Below, piece by piece: positions 41,307 to 52,870 of a stretch of DNA of 64,000 nt. The DNA is from Cristatella mucedo (taxonomy: Eukaryota; Bryozoa; Phylactolaemata; Cristatellidae): the NCBI GenBank assembly GCA_009760855.2, contig WPIO01000038.1:1017001-1081000 (forward strand), in the 5' to 3' direction. The translations under genes were made by a program, and so were the position numbers. Numbering within the stretch: the stretch's first letter is position 1; every line of letters starts with the position of its first letter. The notes under the pieces were generated by a model. It was not told where the DNA came from. It searched no databases and worked only from the letters and a program-made list of their open reading frames with translations.

Positions 41307-42395
41307 GTGCACATTCATGCCTTCAATAAGCCCGCTCCGACCAAAGCAATTGCCGTTCCTCAACCTGTGACCTTTCTTAAAAGGTTCTCCGATGTTTCTG
41401 CCTGTGATGTGGCTGCTTTAATAAGGTCTAGCAAAAAGAGCTCGTCTCCTGAAGACCCTATACCTTCATCTCTGTGGTCTTCACTAGCAGACCAACTTAG
41501 CCCTGCCATAACCAAGATTTTTAATGCTTCTTTGGGAAAAGGTATCATCCCCAAGTCCTTCAAATCTGCAATCGTTGGACCTATTCTTAAAAAGCCTGGA
41601 TTAGATACAGAGGTCGTAGCATACTATCGTTCAGTTTCCCTTCTTCCGTTCTTATCAAAGATTCTCGAAAAAATTGTGGCTAAGCAGCTAGTTGAACATA
41701 CTGAAAATAATGGAATATCAGAAACATTTCAATCAGGTTTAAAGAGGCAGCACTCTACTAAAGTTGCTCTCCTCCATGGTAACAATGACATTCTACGTGG
41801 CAACGACGACGGGAATGTCACTGCCCTAGCTCTGTTAGATCTGTCTGCTGCCTTTGACCCCATTAATCACGAGGTTTGGCTTGAACAATTGAGAACTACG
41901 ATCGGTCTGGCAGACGAAGCACTGGCGTGGCTTAAATCATACTTGTCTAATCGTGTTCAATCCGTGTCGTGTTGGGGTCAGGTCTCAGACATGAGAAGGG
42001 TTTCCTGTGGATTCCCTCGAGGGTCTGGACTCGGTCCCATACTGGTCTCCATTTATACACAACCTCCGGGGAAAGTGATTAAGGCCCATGGAATAGGATA
42101 TCAATTCTATGCTGACGATACTCAGTTATATTTGTCATTTAAACCGTCGGAATCTGCTGCAGCAACTGAGAAACTGAATGCTTACCTTGCCGATATTCGA
42201 CTCTGGATGTCGGAAAACTTCCTGAAATTAAATGACGATAAAACCAAACTGCTGCTCATAGGAAACCCTAAGCGTGTGGCTGGATTAAAAGGCTTTGCTG
42301 TTCTAATAGGTGATGTTATTGTGCGACCTGCACCACGTGCTCGTAATCTAGGTGTCGTGTTTGACAGCTGCCTTAATTTCAAAAGCTTCATTTAG
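41307..42395 (+). pseudogene. Reverse transcriptase of LINE-2 copy I (longest intact RT frame in the window)
   Basis: 362 codons. Motifs in order: SSPEDPIPSSLWSSLADQLS; FKSAIVGPILKKPGLDTE; RSVSLLPFLSKILEKIVAKQ; FQSGLKRQHSTKVALL; LLDLSAAFDPINHEVWLEQL (motif A); WLKSYLSNRVQSVS; GFPRGSGLGP (GVPQGS altered); FYADDTQLYLSFKPSESAAA (YADD intact, about residue 270); WMSENFLKLNDDKTKLLLIG; RNLGVVFDSCLNFKSFI then TAG. The last third continues as 42553-43098 after stops. The endonuclease is missing, so it is a truncated copy, but the frame through the catalytic core is unbroken and therefore relatively young. Confidence 0.88.
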
Positions 42396-42552
42396 AAGAC
42401 TGCCTCTACAGCTAGCCATCACATCCGATCCCTATCCAAGATTAGAATCTGTCTCACACAGTGGCTTGTTAAAAATTTAACTAGCTCTTTAGTTCTGTCC
42501 CGGCTTGATTATTGTTAATTCCCTTTAGGCTGGGCTGCCAAAGAAAGCTATT

Positions 42553-43098
42553 ATGCCACTACAGCGGACTATGAATATGGCTGCAAGGCTGGTCTTCAAG
42601 TCCCAGCGGTTTGAGCACGTGTCTCCTTTGCTGAAAGAGCTAGGATGGTTGCCGGTTGAGCAAAGGATACAGAGCAAAGTTCTTACGCTGACCCACAAGG
42701 CCCGCCACAGCTTGGCTCCTTCATACCTAGCTGAGCTGCTGCATCGGTTTCAGCCTGTTCGTGTCCTGAGGTCCTGTGTGGACAATAAATTAGCTGTCCC
42801 ATTCCTTCGCTTAATGACAGTTGGCGACAGAAGCTTTAGCTCTGCAGGTCCTAGACTGTGGAACTCGCTTCCACAATTCTTTTGCAACGACATCTCCTCT
42901 CCAACTGCCGACTATGGCACTTCCTTTTCAGAGGTCCTGAACTGCTACTTCTATGCTAAACACTACCTCAACTGCTCTCTTGACTCTGCTATGCTTCCCA
43001 CTTTCTTTTTGTTGCGTGAGACGAAGTCTGTTGGCTACCGAATGCGTACCGAAAGCCGCTTAGGCTGTGAGTGCGCTATACAAAACTCTCCTGCGTAA
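42553..43098 (+). pseudogene. RT C-terminal region of LINE-2 copy I
   Basis: TMNMAARLVFKSQRFEHVSP, LLKELGWLPVEQRIQSKVLT, LAPSYLAELLHRFQPVRVLR, KLAVPFLRLMTVGDRSFSSA, GPRLWNSLPQFF. Continues to the natural family end (ESRLGCECAIQNSPA, TAA). Good reference for the LINE-2 C-terminus. Confidence 0.82.
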
Positions 43099-43184
43099 CA
43101 CCCACATGGTCTTTATGACTTTGTGGAGTTATTGACGGAGATACATCATTACATTACCCCGCCGAACCTTCGGCGTTACACCTC

Positions 43185-43370
43185 TGAAACTTGAGAACTA
43201 GCCTTGCAGCCATATTCATAACCATTTGCAGAGGCGTAGCTGCTTTTTTGATCGCCCAGCCCAAAGGGAATTACAACAATCAAGCCGAGACAGCACTAAG
43301 GAGCTAATTAAATTGTTTGCAAGTCACTGTGGAACAGAGATTCTTATCTTACGTATTGACTCTTTATACA
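43185..43370 (-). mobile_element. LINE-2 RT fragment (antisense)
   Basis: Reverse complement of the region around ATGAATATGGCTGCAAGGCT and TGATTATTGTAATTCCCTTT. It directly follows the LINE-2 copy I tail, in the opposite orientation, and has no 3' end of its own. Confidence 0.65.
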
Positions 43371-43439
43371 TTAGAAGCAATGACACAGATTTATGCAGAG
43401 ACATTGCAAGGAATTTAGTAAGGGGCTCAGGTAGCTCTG

Positions 43440-45245
43440 GCAATTAGCTCAGGCATGGAGCATCGACTGTCACGGCGGAAACATCTCGAGAGAGACACTC
43501 GATTTACTTTAATGTTTACATTGCTTGCATGAACTAGTTCGTCACCTCCACTAATCACTTAAATTGTCTTCAATTTAAGCTCTCTCTCTCATCAAAAGTA
43601 TTTGTCTGTCTGCCCCATTGCAGCACATCTTGTGTTTCCGGAAATGTGATTCTATTCCGAGGTTCCTGGGGACTTCAGAGTGCCCTCTTTCCATATTGTT
43701 GCTTCAAGTATGCCGTAGAGGCACGTTCATCGTCAGTGCGGCTTTATGTTCCTTTGTCAACTGCAGACACTTGCCACTGACGTCAGCAGGCTAGCTTGCA
43801 GGTTCACTTACATCTGATCGGCTTCTGCTTACTTGAATTTTCCCTTTCCAAGACGTGATGGTCATACCTGTCTTCAGCTGCAACTGCTGGATTCTGCATT
43901 GAGCTGCAAAGTTTCTCACCGTGCTGCCGTTAGCTGTAGCAGAAACTCAGAAATCTTGCTGTAGAGATAAATGACGGTTCTAGATTTTGGCCACGGTAGA
44001 CTCTGACGTACTGCTGGCAGAGAATGTGGTAAGGGTCTCCTTCTCCAGTTGCCAGTTGTTTTGTTGCAGTGACCAACTCTTGCTGCCGAATGCTTTCCTG
44101 CATATTACGAGCAGACAGGTATAGCACGTCAGCTTTCTGGCTGCCTCAGCATCTAGCCAGGCTGCATTCACTGGCTGTGGAGACGGCTTCCCGATGGTGT
44201 GGTGTTGGCCACTGGCTCCAGGTTGCGGTGCTTAAAACGAGCCGACTAAGCTATGCAGTACCAGGCAGCAGCAGGCACTGTGGAAGCTCCCTTTCCATTG
44301 ATTACCAAGTAGTTGGTCCTAATATCGGTTTTCACAGTGTTCAGTTTGCATGTATCCGGCATGGGTGGCACAGGATACGATGGAGGCATGTCGGAGTCAA
44401 CAATGACAATGTATTCTGGCCCACGCTCCTCACACAGACCAGGGCTGCGACGGCCCTGCTGGGACGAGCAGACGATGGCAGTTTCGAAGAGCACTCGAAC
44501 AATGTGTCCTCTTCTGCCTCACTGAAACGCAAGATTTTGACGTAATGCCATGGGTGATGAGTCTCGCCGGCTGCTAAGCTATTTGCTGTCTGCTAATCTT
44601 TGGTTGTAAATGCTGAGGAAAGGCGTGGCAGTTGCTTCTCTATTCCGGAAGAGAAACGATTGCCGAGTTGCCTCAACCTGCGGCGGCAATCGCGATTGAC
44701 CTCGGAGGCTATGGTACAGCCATCGAAGGGATCAGCTATACTACTGCCCTAGCGGCACATTAGCCAAAAATTCTATGCCCCAGACTTCTTCCTCTCTGCC
44801 CAGGCTCCCAAGTACCGATGGCGGCTTCTGTTCTTAACATGGTGCTTCGAGATGGCAGTCGAGGCAAGCTCAGCGTAACTACTTATTCTTCCTCCATCAA
44901 CGACTTTGTGTACTCGCTTCTGCAGTCAGGATTCCCTTGTATGTTCCCTCGAACAGTGGTTCCTCTTCTGCATGATCCTCCTAATGCATAAGCTCAAGGT
45001 AATGAAACTCACTGCTGTGTTTCGCCCCGGGATTAAGTAAACTCTTCTCTTCTGCAATTCGATGACTGCTGTGGCCATGCAAATTGACGTTCGATCATAT
45101 GCAGGTTCCTCTGATAAGGCTCTGGTGAACAGCTGTTAGGATGATCACCTTGAGGGTGGTGCACAGCTGTGGTCCACCTGTGATGTGGCATGGACAGGTG
45201 GGTAACCCACTGGGAAACAGCTGGTAGATTGTAACGCCGTAGGCT
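43440..45245 (-). repeat. R3 unit, left arm, segment 1 (C-terminal to central modules)
   Basis: Minus-strand copy of the repeated unit described at 55380-58610. It includes the C-terminal-side frames (ADVLYLSARNMQESIRQQEL; EGDPYHILCQQYVRVYRGQN), the EYIVIVDSDMPPSY module, the GSSIADPFDG module and the LLNPGAKHSSEFHYLELMH module. It is cut at 45245 by the inverted LTR. Positions 44126-44621 are almost identical to 56593-57090. Confidence 0.75.
44126..44621 (-). repeat. Nearly identical tract shared with the right arm
   Basis: By eye only about five differences from the reverse complement of 56593-57090 over ~495 bases, whereas neighbouring R3 sequence differs at many positions. It encodes (minus) the frame LPSSARPQQGRRSPGLCEER, GPEYIVIVDSDMPPSYPVPP, MPDTCKLNTVKTDIRTNYLV, in which both copies keep the same residues. 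Confidence 0.85.
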
Positions 45246-46711
45246 CGGCGGGTTGACTTGACCAGCCGCTTACCTAGCGGCGTAACCTAGCGCCTACTGC
45301 CGTTCGGTTCGCGCCTACGCGCAATAAGCTGGCCGCCACGAATCGATGCGTTTCTGGCGCTAACCTGCTTTCCGTTACTAAAGGGGGTCGTGAGTCCGCG
45401 GCGTGAATTGGAAAGCGAGACACACAGATTGGGGATTTTACTGAACTTTATTCGGATGCGCACAAAGTCTCAGCGCGTCTAGTTCAGCTTTATCTCCACA
45501 CTCCTCACACATTCTCAACTGCACCAACACTCTTGCGGAGGGGATACAGCTCCACACTGAGCGCGACCCGGACCCTAAACCCTAACCGGTGAACTAGGAA
45601 TCCGTTCCCACCTGTGCCGAGGGAATACCCCAAACACGCCAACTTAAACACTCTTGCGGAGGGAATACTTCTCCACACTGGGGCTACTCACGTGTATAAT
45701 GGGAAACGACCCAAATAGATGGAGCCCGAACCAGAGTCTAAACCCTGACCGGTAAACTAGAACTCGGTTTCCACCAGTGCGACAGGAATACTCCACACAC
45801 GCCAACTCAAGCACTCCTGCGGAGGAAATACGTCTTCACACTGGGGCTACTTACGTGTATAATGGGAAACGAACCAAATAGACGGAGCCCGAACTAGAGT
45901 CTAAACCCTGACCGGCGAACTAGAACTCGACTGCGGACTCCTGCGGAGGAAATACTTCTCCACACTGGAGCGCGAACCGGAGCCCAAACCCTACCCGGAG
46001 AACTAGGGCTCCACAGACGCCAACCATGCCTAGCTCTCGCCGGAAAATCCCTATGCCGAGACCATCTGCTAGCGCGCACACACAAAACACGAAAGAAACA
46101 CAACATGCCAGCTCGGGCGCGATACGACCGTATTCGGTGGAATCCACCGAATCCTCCTAGCCCTGTCTTGTCCTGTTCCGTCCATCGTTGGCGGACAGCC
46201 CGCCCTCCTCCCTCGCTTTCAGAGAAACGAGTGCCCGACGGCGTCGAGGCTCAGAGCCGGACCAAAGACACGAACATACTAAAGACCCAGAGCGAGCGTC
46301 GTTCGACTCTTAAATACTTAGCTGAGACAATGGGGCAAGAGCTTAGTGGTATTGGGCCCGACACCAGGGCCCATCATGGTAAGGAATTAATACCGGCACT
46401 AGGCCACTGGAATTTCCCCTCTGTCCAGCTTGAATGGCGAATGGGTTCCAGACGATTCTTTTTGGACAGAGTGATGGCGGAGGTTGACAGGCCAGCCAAC
46501 ATCAATCAGCCGCTCCTGCGGGTATCGGACCAATTCTAAAGGCCGACTCGCCACAGCTGGTCAGAGAGCTTTCTGGCTTGCTCCTACGCGCTTCCTCTCT
46601 AACCGCACTGACGCTCCTCTCTGGCTCACTGCTCCAGGACAAAGGAGTTCTAGCCCGCCTCCGAACAGCTCTTGTTCGTGCTAAAATTCAGCCAAGGCCA
46701 GCAGGGCGCTA
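45246..46711 (-). mobile_element. LTR of the same retrotransposon, inverted, with internal tandem repeats
   Basis: Reverse complement of the plus LTR: left end TGTAACGCCGTAGG, right end CCAGCAGGGCGCTACA. TATA-like box at 46309-46316 and AATAAA at 45447-45452 (reverse). It is longer than the plus copy because the stretch 45520-45970 holds four imperfect repeats of a 120-160 base unit. It interrupts R3 segment 1/2 of the left arm. No clean target-site duplication is seen. Confidence 0.75.
45520..45970. repeat. Tandem repeats inside the inverted LTR
   Basis: The motif CTC(T/C)TGCGGAGG(G/A)(G/A)ATAC occurs at about 45529, 45649, 45812 and 45937, each followed by TCCACACTG and, in most, CCTGACCGG...GAACTAG. 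The plus LTR has one unit (ATTCCCTCCGCAAGAGTG near 40957). Confidence 0.85.
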
Positions 46712-46839
46712 CAGGATTAACTATCAGGGTCGGCCGGCTCATAGTTGTGGTCCTCCTATATGATTCATCGGGGTCGGCGAGGGGACAGCAGCAGTTAAAG
46801 AGAGGAGAGTTTCAGAAGGGGGCAAAGGGTGCCGTGTGT

Positions 46840-47220
46840 CCTTCGGCTTCGTGCTTCGCATAGTAAACTGTTGGTGTTGTTCATCTACTGGCTCTCTGCT
46901 GTGCGAACCAAATGACACAAATGACCTCCAAGGCTATGGCACAGTCGGTCAAAGCGATCAGCTATACTACTACCCTGGCTTCACATTTACCGAAATCCTT
47001 TGTCCTCACTCTCTCTTGTCCGCTCAGGTTCCCTGGCACTTGGTGGTTGCTTTTCACCTCACACTGGCACTTCTAGATGGCAATAGAGGCAAGTTGACCA
47101 TGACCTCTTATACTGCCTCCATTGCCGACATTGTGTACTCACTTCTGCAGTTAGGGTTCCCTTGCAGGTTCCTTCGAACAGCTAGCTCTTGCAGTCGAGT
47201 TCCAAGGGTCAAAGGCCATT
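46840..47220 (-). repeat. R3 unit, left arm, segment 2
   Basis: Minus-strand central module: GTAGTATAGCTGATCGC, the TGCCATAGCCTTGGAGGTCA block and the GCAGAAGTGAGTACACAATG block. Collinear with 56240-56560 in inverse orientation. It overlaps in content with the end of segment 1, so it may be a second, partial unit on the far side of the LTR. Confidence 0.65.
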
Positions 47221-47734
47221 TCCCTCCAAGCCCTGCCATATTCCGGCAATGCTGAAGCTCGCCATGCCTCTGAGCCAGGGTAAGACAAGCGGCCGTCAGG
47301 TTAGACCTCTTTAAAATATAGCATGCACCACAACAACGGGTGACTAAACAAGTCTACAAGGGAAGGTCCTACATAACGTACACTAAAAGAGCACAAGACG
47401 ACGAAGCAAGCAAACAAACGTGTTAGTTGATCAGGCTTCCGACGTCCCGCCTTTGTACCGACTCCGTTCCATCAGTAGGAGCGTAAACCGTAAAAGTTCC
47501 GGCTAGCTGATGAGCTGCCTGGCCAGTCAGAGTCGACGTCTAACAGTCGAGAGCTTCCCTCGATAGACGCCAGCTCACGGGGGCCACAAACAGGATACAC
47601 CGGAAACGCGGCAGAATATACAAGTCACAACAAGGAGCTTGCTATCCAGCTCAGCTGACTATCCAGCTCAGCTCGGGCTTTGGGCACTCGTTGCCTTGCT
47701 TGCCTAACAGCATCGCCGGAGCAGCCGGCACGAA
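47221..47734. other. Unidentified insertion between R3 segments
   Basis: About 510 bases with no counterpart in the right arm or elsewhere in the window. Contains a short direct repeat TATCCAGCTCAGCT at about 47642 and 47661. Possibly another solo LTR or element; no motif decides. Confidence 0.35.
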
Positions 47735-48730
47735 TCCAGATGCATGATTCTCCTATTGCATAAGCTCAAAATAATGAAACTCACTATTGTGTTCTGCCCC
47801 GGAATTGAGTAAGCTCTTCTCTTCCGTGATTCAATGACCATATCGGTCTTCATCTCCAACTGTTGGCTGCTGCTGGGGAGTAGCAGCAACAGTTGACCCC
47901 TTGCAACTGCGATGTAGCAGGGTTCTAGGTTTCAGCCTTTTCAGACTCGGATATAACGCTGGCAGAGGATGCAGTAAGGGCCTCCTTCTCCAGCAGACAT
48001 TGACAGCTTTGGCATCCAGCTGCCTGATGATTGGGTGCAGTGGCTTGTCTGTCCGATTGGTACTTGCTGCTTAGTGCTTTCTTGCTTTGTTTTGATTGCA
48101 CGCTTGCCTAGCATATATCTGCCCTATCATCTACTTTAGAATTATGCTTTTACTGGTGACGATCTTAGTTTGATTAAGTTTAATGACCCGTGCTCCGTTT
48201 GAAATCCACCAGTTGACAGCCATGCCTAAAAAAACCTGCTTATATTTTTCTTAAGATAGAGTCGCAATGAGGCAGTGGGAACCTTTTAGCATTTATTTAG
48301 CAATTTATGCCTTGTGCTTCTTTTAATGATGATGAATGACAGGTAGATGCTGCTCATCTCGTGGCATGCTTCTCGAAGGCACTCCGGTCGCCAGGCATGA
48401 CGGTGACCCACTCCTGGCAGATAAACTGGTAGGGGGCAGCTAGCATGCCTATCATACGAAAGCACTTGCTTTAGTAGCTGCCTCTGTTTCCGCGACTGTG
48501 CAACCAAGCTCCGAGCCTTGATGTTTCTGCAAGACTCGTGACACGTGACAAGCCCACAGCGGCTCACGGAAGATGTGCGGGAGCTTCGGCGACGGGCATG
48601 CCTCAGGCGGGCTGTTGCAGAAATGCCGAGAAAGAAAGCATAGGGAATTTAGGCAGCATCGGCTCGCGAGAGGTTCAGTCTGCGCCAGACAGCTGCCGAG
48701 TCTCACCATGGTGCACAGGTGGCCGATGAA
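47735..48730 (-). repeat. R3 unit, left arm, segment 3 (N-terminal modules)
   Basis: Minus-strand frames LKQVLSYDRHASCPLPVYLP, RPECLREACHEMSSIYLSFI, IKRSTRHKLLN; EGGPYCILCQRYIRV; and SSSQQLEMKTDMVIESRKRR. They correspond in order to 55440-56290 in the right arm. The non-coding part GTTCCCACTGCCTCATTGCG, ACTCTATC is also shared. Confidence 0.7.
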
Positions 48731-49159
48731 CTTCAGTTCTACTAATTGATCATTGTTTAGGCAATTTCTGAATTCAATTAAATGGCGTTACGAGTGTCCG
48801 ATAATTTATTAAAGTAGCAATGCGACATGACTGAACAACAGATTGAATAAAGCCAACATCATGAGTAAACTGATTTTCAATTAGGTGAAGTGCCCAACAA
48901 ACTGTGCAAAAAAGGTCTGGACATCATATCGTTTAATTCTTTAAATGTGCTTATGCTGTTCGTGCAAAAGGTTTCGGATGATGTGCTTACTGATTTCTCG
49001 TTTTTGAACTGCTCCGAATCTAATCTGTGTGACCAACACGAATTGATTCATAGAACCACATTTAGAAAATAGCCTGGACTCCATCGTGATTAGCCGATTA
49101 GTGATTATTAGTGAAAAGTGATTCTGCTCGGTCATTCTGCAGGTACTTGACACTCGACC
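48731..49159. other. Unassigned spacer sequence
   Basis: AT-rich, no repeat or gene recognised. Confidence 0.35.
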
Positions 49160-49965
49160 TCAGCTGCCTTTCTGTGGTTTGCTTGACCAGTAGATGCAAT
49201 AGCTGATTCTACGCATAGACCATGCCTTCATTCTTGCCTGTCCTTACTTAAGGAGCAGTGTGCTGTATCCAGAAGCTCATGTTGCATGCCCAGTTATCTA
49301 CTGTAGCTACCTACCCTCCTCTCTACCTCATTGCCTTCTGTAAGCTGCTTGGTACACGCTGTTTACTGTGCACTCGCGTATCCTATCCAGCCTTGAGTTA
49401 CTGTTGACCAATGCAATCCACAGACAATAACTTATAAAAGGGTAAACACGACCTACGTTTCTTCTCTGCCTGGTTTAAGCTGTTTCAGTTCTAGACAAGC
49501 CTGGTCTCCTGACAGCATCAGGTGGACAATCCATCACCACAGGACTAAGCCGACTGCACTACAAGACTCAGCTTAAGTGGCTACTGTAGTGCTCCACTAG
49601 TATCGTTTCATACTGCTACACTTTCGCTTGCATTCATAGAAATATGATGTTAGCTACCGGGCCACGTGTGATAGGATAATGAAAAAACACCATTTCATTA
49701 TGATTGCATGAATACATGCCTTGCTCCTCTATAGCAACATGTGCAGTGCGCCGATTTCCATCATTATGTTTACCTGCAACCGAGTTACCCTACCCTTCTG
49801 TGATCATAAGCATTGGCCCAGACCCCTTGACAGTATCAGTGTGATCAAATTGCATGTCTTATGTCTTGTACGAGTGTATGGGAAAGCGGACCTCATTCAG
49901 AGAAGGCTCAGGTATCTCAGCCATTAGCTCGTACCCGAGCTTGGACTGTCACGAAGGAAATATCG
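49160..49965 (-). repeat. R3 unit 2, C-terminal and 3' non-coding region
   Basis: Minus strand matches 60500-61600: the GGAAGCTAACATC block, TAGTGGAGCACTAC, CTGTCAGGAGACCAGGC, GAAACAGCTT, AACTCAAGGCTGG, AAGGCAATGAGGTAGAG, CAGCACACTGCT, TAGAATCAGCTA. No SINE interrupts it, so it shows the empty site for the SINE at 61199. LINE-2 copy J interrupts the unit on its 5' side. Confidence 0.7.
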
Positions 49966-50857
49966 TGAAACAGCTCCTCATATTACACCCTAAGCCTGTG
50001 GCTGGATTAAAAAACTTTGCTCTTCAAATAGCTGATGCTGTTGTGCGACCATCGCCACGTGCTTGAAACTTAGGTGTAATTTTCTACAGCTGCCTAAATT
50101 ATAAAAGCTTCATTCAGAAGACTGCTTCTTGTCATCACGTCCGATCCCTATCTAGGATTAGGAGCTGTCCTCCAGTGGCATGCAAAAGATTAAACTAGCT
50201 CATTAGCTCAGTGTCGCCTTGATTATTGTAATTCATTTTTGGCTGGGCTACCAAAGAAAGAAACTAGGCCACTGCAGCTGACAATGAATATGGTTGCAAA
50301 GCTAGTTTTCAAGTCGCAGAGGTTTTACCAAGTGTCTCCTTGGCTAAAAGAGCTAGGATGGCTGCCAGTTGATTAACAGATACAAAGCATAGTTCTTACG
50401 CTGACCCATAAGGTCAGCCACGGCTTGGCTCATCCATACCTAGGTGAACTGCTGCACCAGTTTCAGCCTATTCGTACCCTCAGGTCCTGTATCGACAATA
50501 AAATTGCTGCTCGATTCTTCCACTTAAGAACGGTTGGCTACAGAAGCTTTAGCTCTGCAGGTCCTAGTGGAACTCAAGGGTGGAACAACAGTGGAACTCG
50601 TTTCCACAACCGACAACTGCTCTCCGACTGCCGACTGCTCATAATTTCCTGAGCTGCTACTTTCATGCTACTCACTACGTCAACTGCTCTTTTGAGTCTG
50701 CTATGCTTCCCACTTTCTCTTTATTGAGTGAGATGAAGTGTGTTAGCTACCGAGTGCGTGCCGACAGCCGCTTTGGCTGTGAGTGTGCCATACAAGTCAC
50801 ATGCTTAGTCTTTATTGCTTTGTGGAGTCATAGACGGAGAAACATTACATTACATTA
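49966..50857 (+). mobile_element. LINE-2 copy J, 5' truncated
   Basis: Starts CAGCTCCTCATATTACACCC (equivalent to the LLLIGNPKR region) and ends GGAGAAACATTACATTACATT. RT C-terminus with many stops (MNMVAKLVFKSQRFYQVSPW; HGLAHPYLGELLHQFQPIRT). Inserted in R3 unit 2. Confidence 0.85.
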
Positions 50858-51600
50858 AAAGGTACTCTTGATTTACTTTCGTGGCTACATCAGCTGCTTG
50901 CATCAGCCCAGCATGGCCAATGCTTAAACAAAACCATGGACTATTTGAGCTTCTTCACGCTGGAAGTCGCAGTGTAGGTTGGTCCTTCAAGGGAGTAATG
51001 GCTACTTCTCATGGTATAGCGGCGTCAGCTGTAGAGGCACGTGACACCGTGATCGCTGCTTCTGGCTTCTTTGTCGCCTGCTGGCACGGTGTGATGTCTA
51101 CAACCTGCTAGCCTGCATCCAATCCTCAACTAAAGGCTCATCTTTTCTTGATTTAAGCCAGGACGAGTCTCCGAACGTATAAGCAAAGGAGGATGCTGTC
51201 AAATACGATTCGGGTACATACGATTCGGAGCTTCAGTGGCTCTGCCTTGCTACTCTAGTATCTGTACATGCTGCTACACGGCGCTTGCATTCCTTGTTCA
51301 ATGCCTTAGCTATCTGGCCACAGGTCGGTAAATCCTGAGTAAACACAAGGTGTTTTCTAATAATGACATAAATGTCTTGCTCATTTCTTGCAATGTTGGC
51401 AGTGTGCCTATTACCTGTGCAAATTTGACTTGTAACCAAGTTACCCTACCCAGCTGTGATCATAAACATTCGCCCCAACCCTTTTACCATGTAAGTGTGA
51501 TAAACCTGTATGTCTTCTGTCTCGTGCCAGTGTGTGGTAAAGCAGAACTCATTCCGAGAAGGCTCAGGTTGCTTTTCGGCCTAGTGCTGGTATTTTAGGG
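50858..51600 (-). repeat. R3 unit, C-terminal fragments
   Basis: Minus strand 51233-51439 is an open frame: VTSQICTGNRHTANIARNEQ, DIYVIIRKHLVFTQDLPTCG, QIAKALNKECKRRVAA. It is the longest surviving C-terminus of the R3 protein; right-arm copies have HSGNRDTTSIAGEQGLYVIM and RKHLLFT. The piece 50858-51140 matches 43490-43600 weakly. Confidence 0.6.
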
Positions 51601-51870
51601 CTCATCGGCACTTTCATGCTTACCACACCTGGCTGGGGAAGGCAGCTAACCTGTTTGTCCAGATAACCAAAAGGTTTTGCTCAACCGGTACGCCAGCTTA
51701 ACGCCTATCCCATGGCCTCATGAATTTAGTTCATTATGCACACTAATGACGGCAGAAAAATTATGAGTAGTACTTATTTCCAGAACATGCTCCAACCTGC
51801 ACTTTCAGATAATAATAAAAATAATGTTAATAACAGTGATACTTTTTTATAGCACCCTCAGACTACCATC
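51600..51870 (+). repeat. Composite interspersed repeat, copy 2
   Basis: Same ordered blocks as 34160-34490: CCACACCTGGCTGGGGAAGG, TCCAGATAACCAAAAGGTTT, GGTACGCCAGCTTAACGCCT, CCATGGCCTCATGA, ACGGCAGAAAAATT, AGTACTTATTTCC, AAT run, TTTTATAGCACCCTCAGA. Confidence 0.65.
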
Positions 51871-51889
51871 CAGCAACTTTCCATCATTT

Positions 51890-52870
51890 TGTGACGGTTC
51901 GTTGTTGATTGCATTATTTTCCCGGGCCATTGCCCCTTTAATTGTATTGCCCTCGATTGTACGTTCGCTCGATTGTACGTTCGATTTATTAGAATGATGG
52001 GGTTGCACTCTCAATACAGTGTCCTGTACTAAGAACCGGAAGAACAACTGCATGTTCTCCCACCAGCTTTGTGTGTTATTGTAACAAAGCGTCGCAGAGT
52101 ATTCTATTTAGCTATTGCCTTCGATTGCCATTCATTGTCGAGATTGAACTCACACTTTAAGGCTGAAAATATATGAGCTCAAGTGAACTTTATTTGGCAT
52201 GATAATTAGAGATCCAAACAGCCAGTCAATCTATACAAGATTGCAGTCGAAGCCGGGCTACTGCCGTAGAGAGCCATGCAAGTCATTAGTGCACTCTCGA
52301 TCGTTTAAAAGAACGCGATCGCATTTAAAATGCAGTGCGGTGTAATATACAAGAAAAGTTGAAGCTTCTCTCAGCAAACGGCGGTCCATTTGTGACGGAT
52401 CGTTGTGGATTAGCTTATTTCTCCGATCCATAGTCGTCGATTGCCGTGATTTGCCGTTGATTGAATCGTCACAATAGGTGAAAACTAGGCGGGGGTCACA
52501 CAGTTAAAAGTTAGTTACTTAGAAAACAGTGAAATAATATATGCAATGACAATTAGAGGTTGGCACAGCAAAGTTATCGTCGATCTGCCACGGATTACTG
52601 CTTCAAGCTGAGCTATTGTCGTAGATTGCCATGCATTGCCCGATACTTCATTAGCATAACTGGTATAAAACTGCGTGATTGCACCTTAAACAAAGTACTT
52701 CTTAATATGCATTCAAGATTTGAGCGTTAAGAACCCAATTTCGCGGCATTTTGTAGCGGAATGCTGCAGATTGCAGTATTGGCCTCGTCCATTGCTAGGG
52801 ATTGCCGTGCATTGCTGACAGTTAACGAGCAAAGCAATCTTGAATATGCCACGGTTTCACTTTGAATGCA
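51890..52870 (+). repeat. Degenerate tandem repeat of about 181 bases
   Basis: About five units. Matching landmarks fall at about 52250, 52430, 52612 and 52795 (...TATTGTCGTAGATTGCCATG, CATTGCC types) and at 52387, 52567, 52748 (GTGACGGATCGTTGTGGATT types), i.e. spacing near 181. Units are old and strongly diverged. Confidence 0.65.

Larger units (their letters stand above)
41243..43160 (+). mobile_element. LINE-2 copy I
   Basis: From the linker before RT (GTCTGACTCCTCAGATATTA) to the tail GGAGATACATCATTACATTA, about 1.9 kb. Joined directly to the truncated end of the LTR. Confidence 0.9.
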
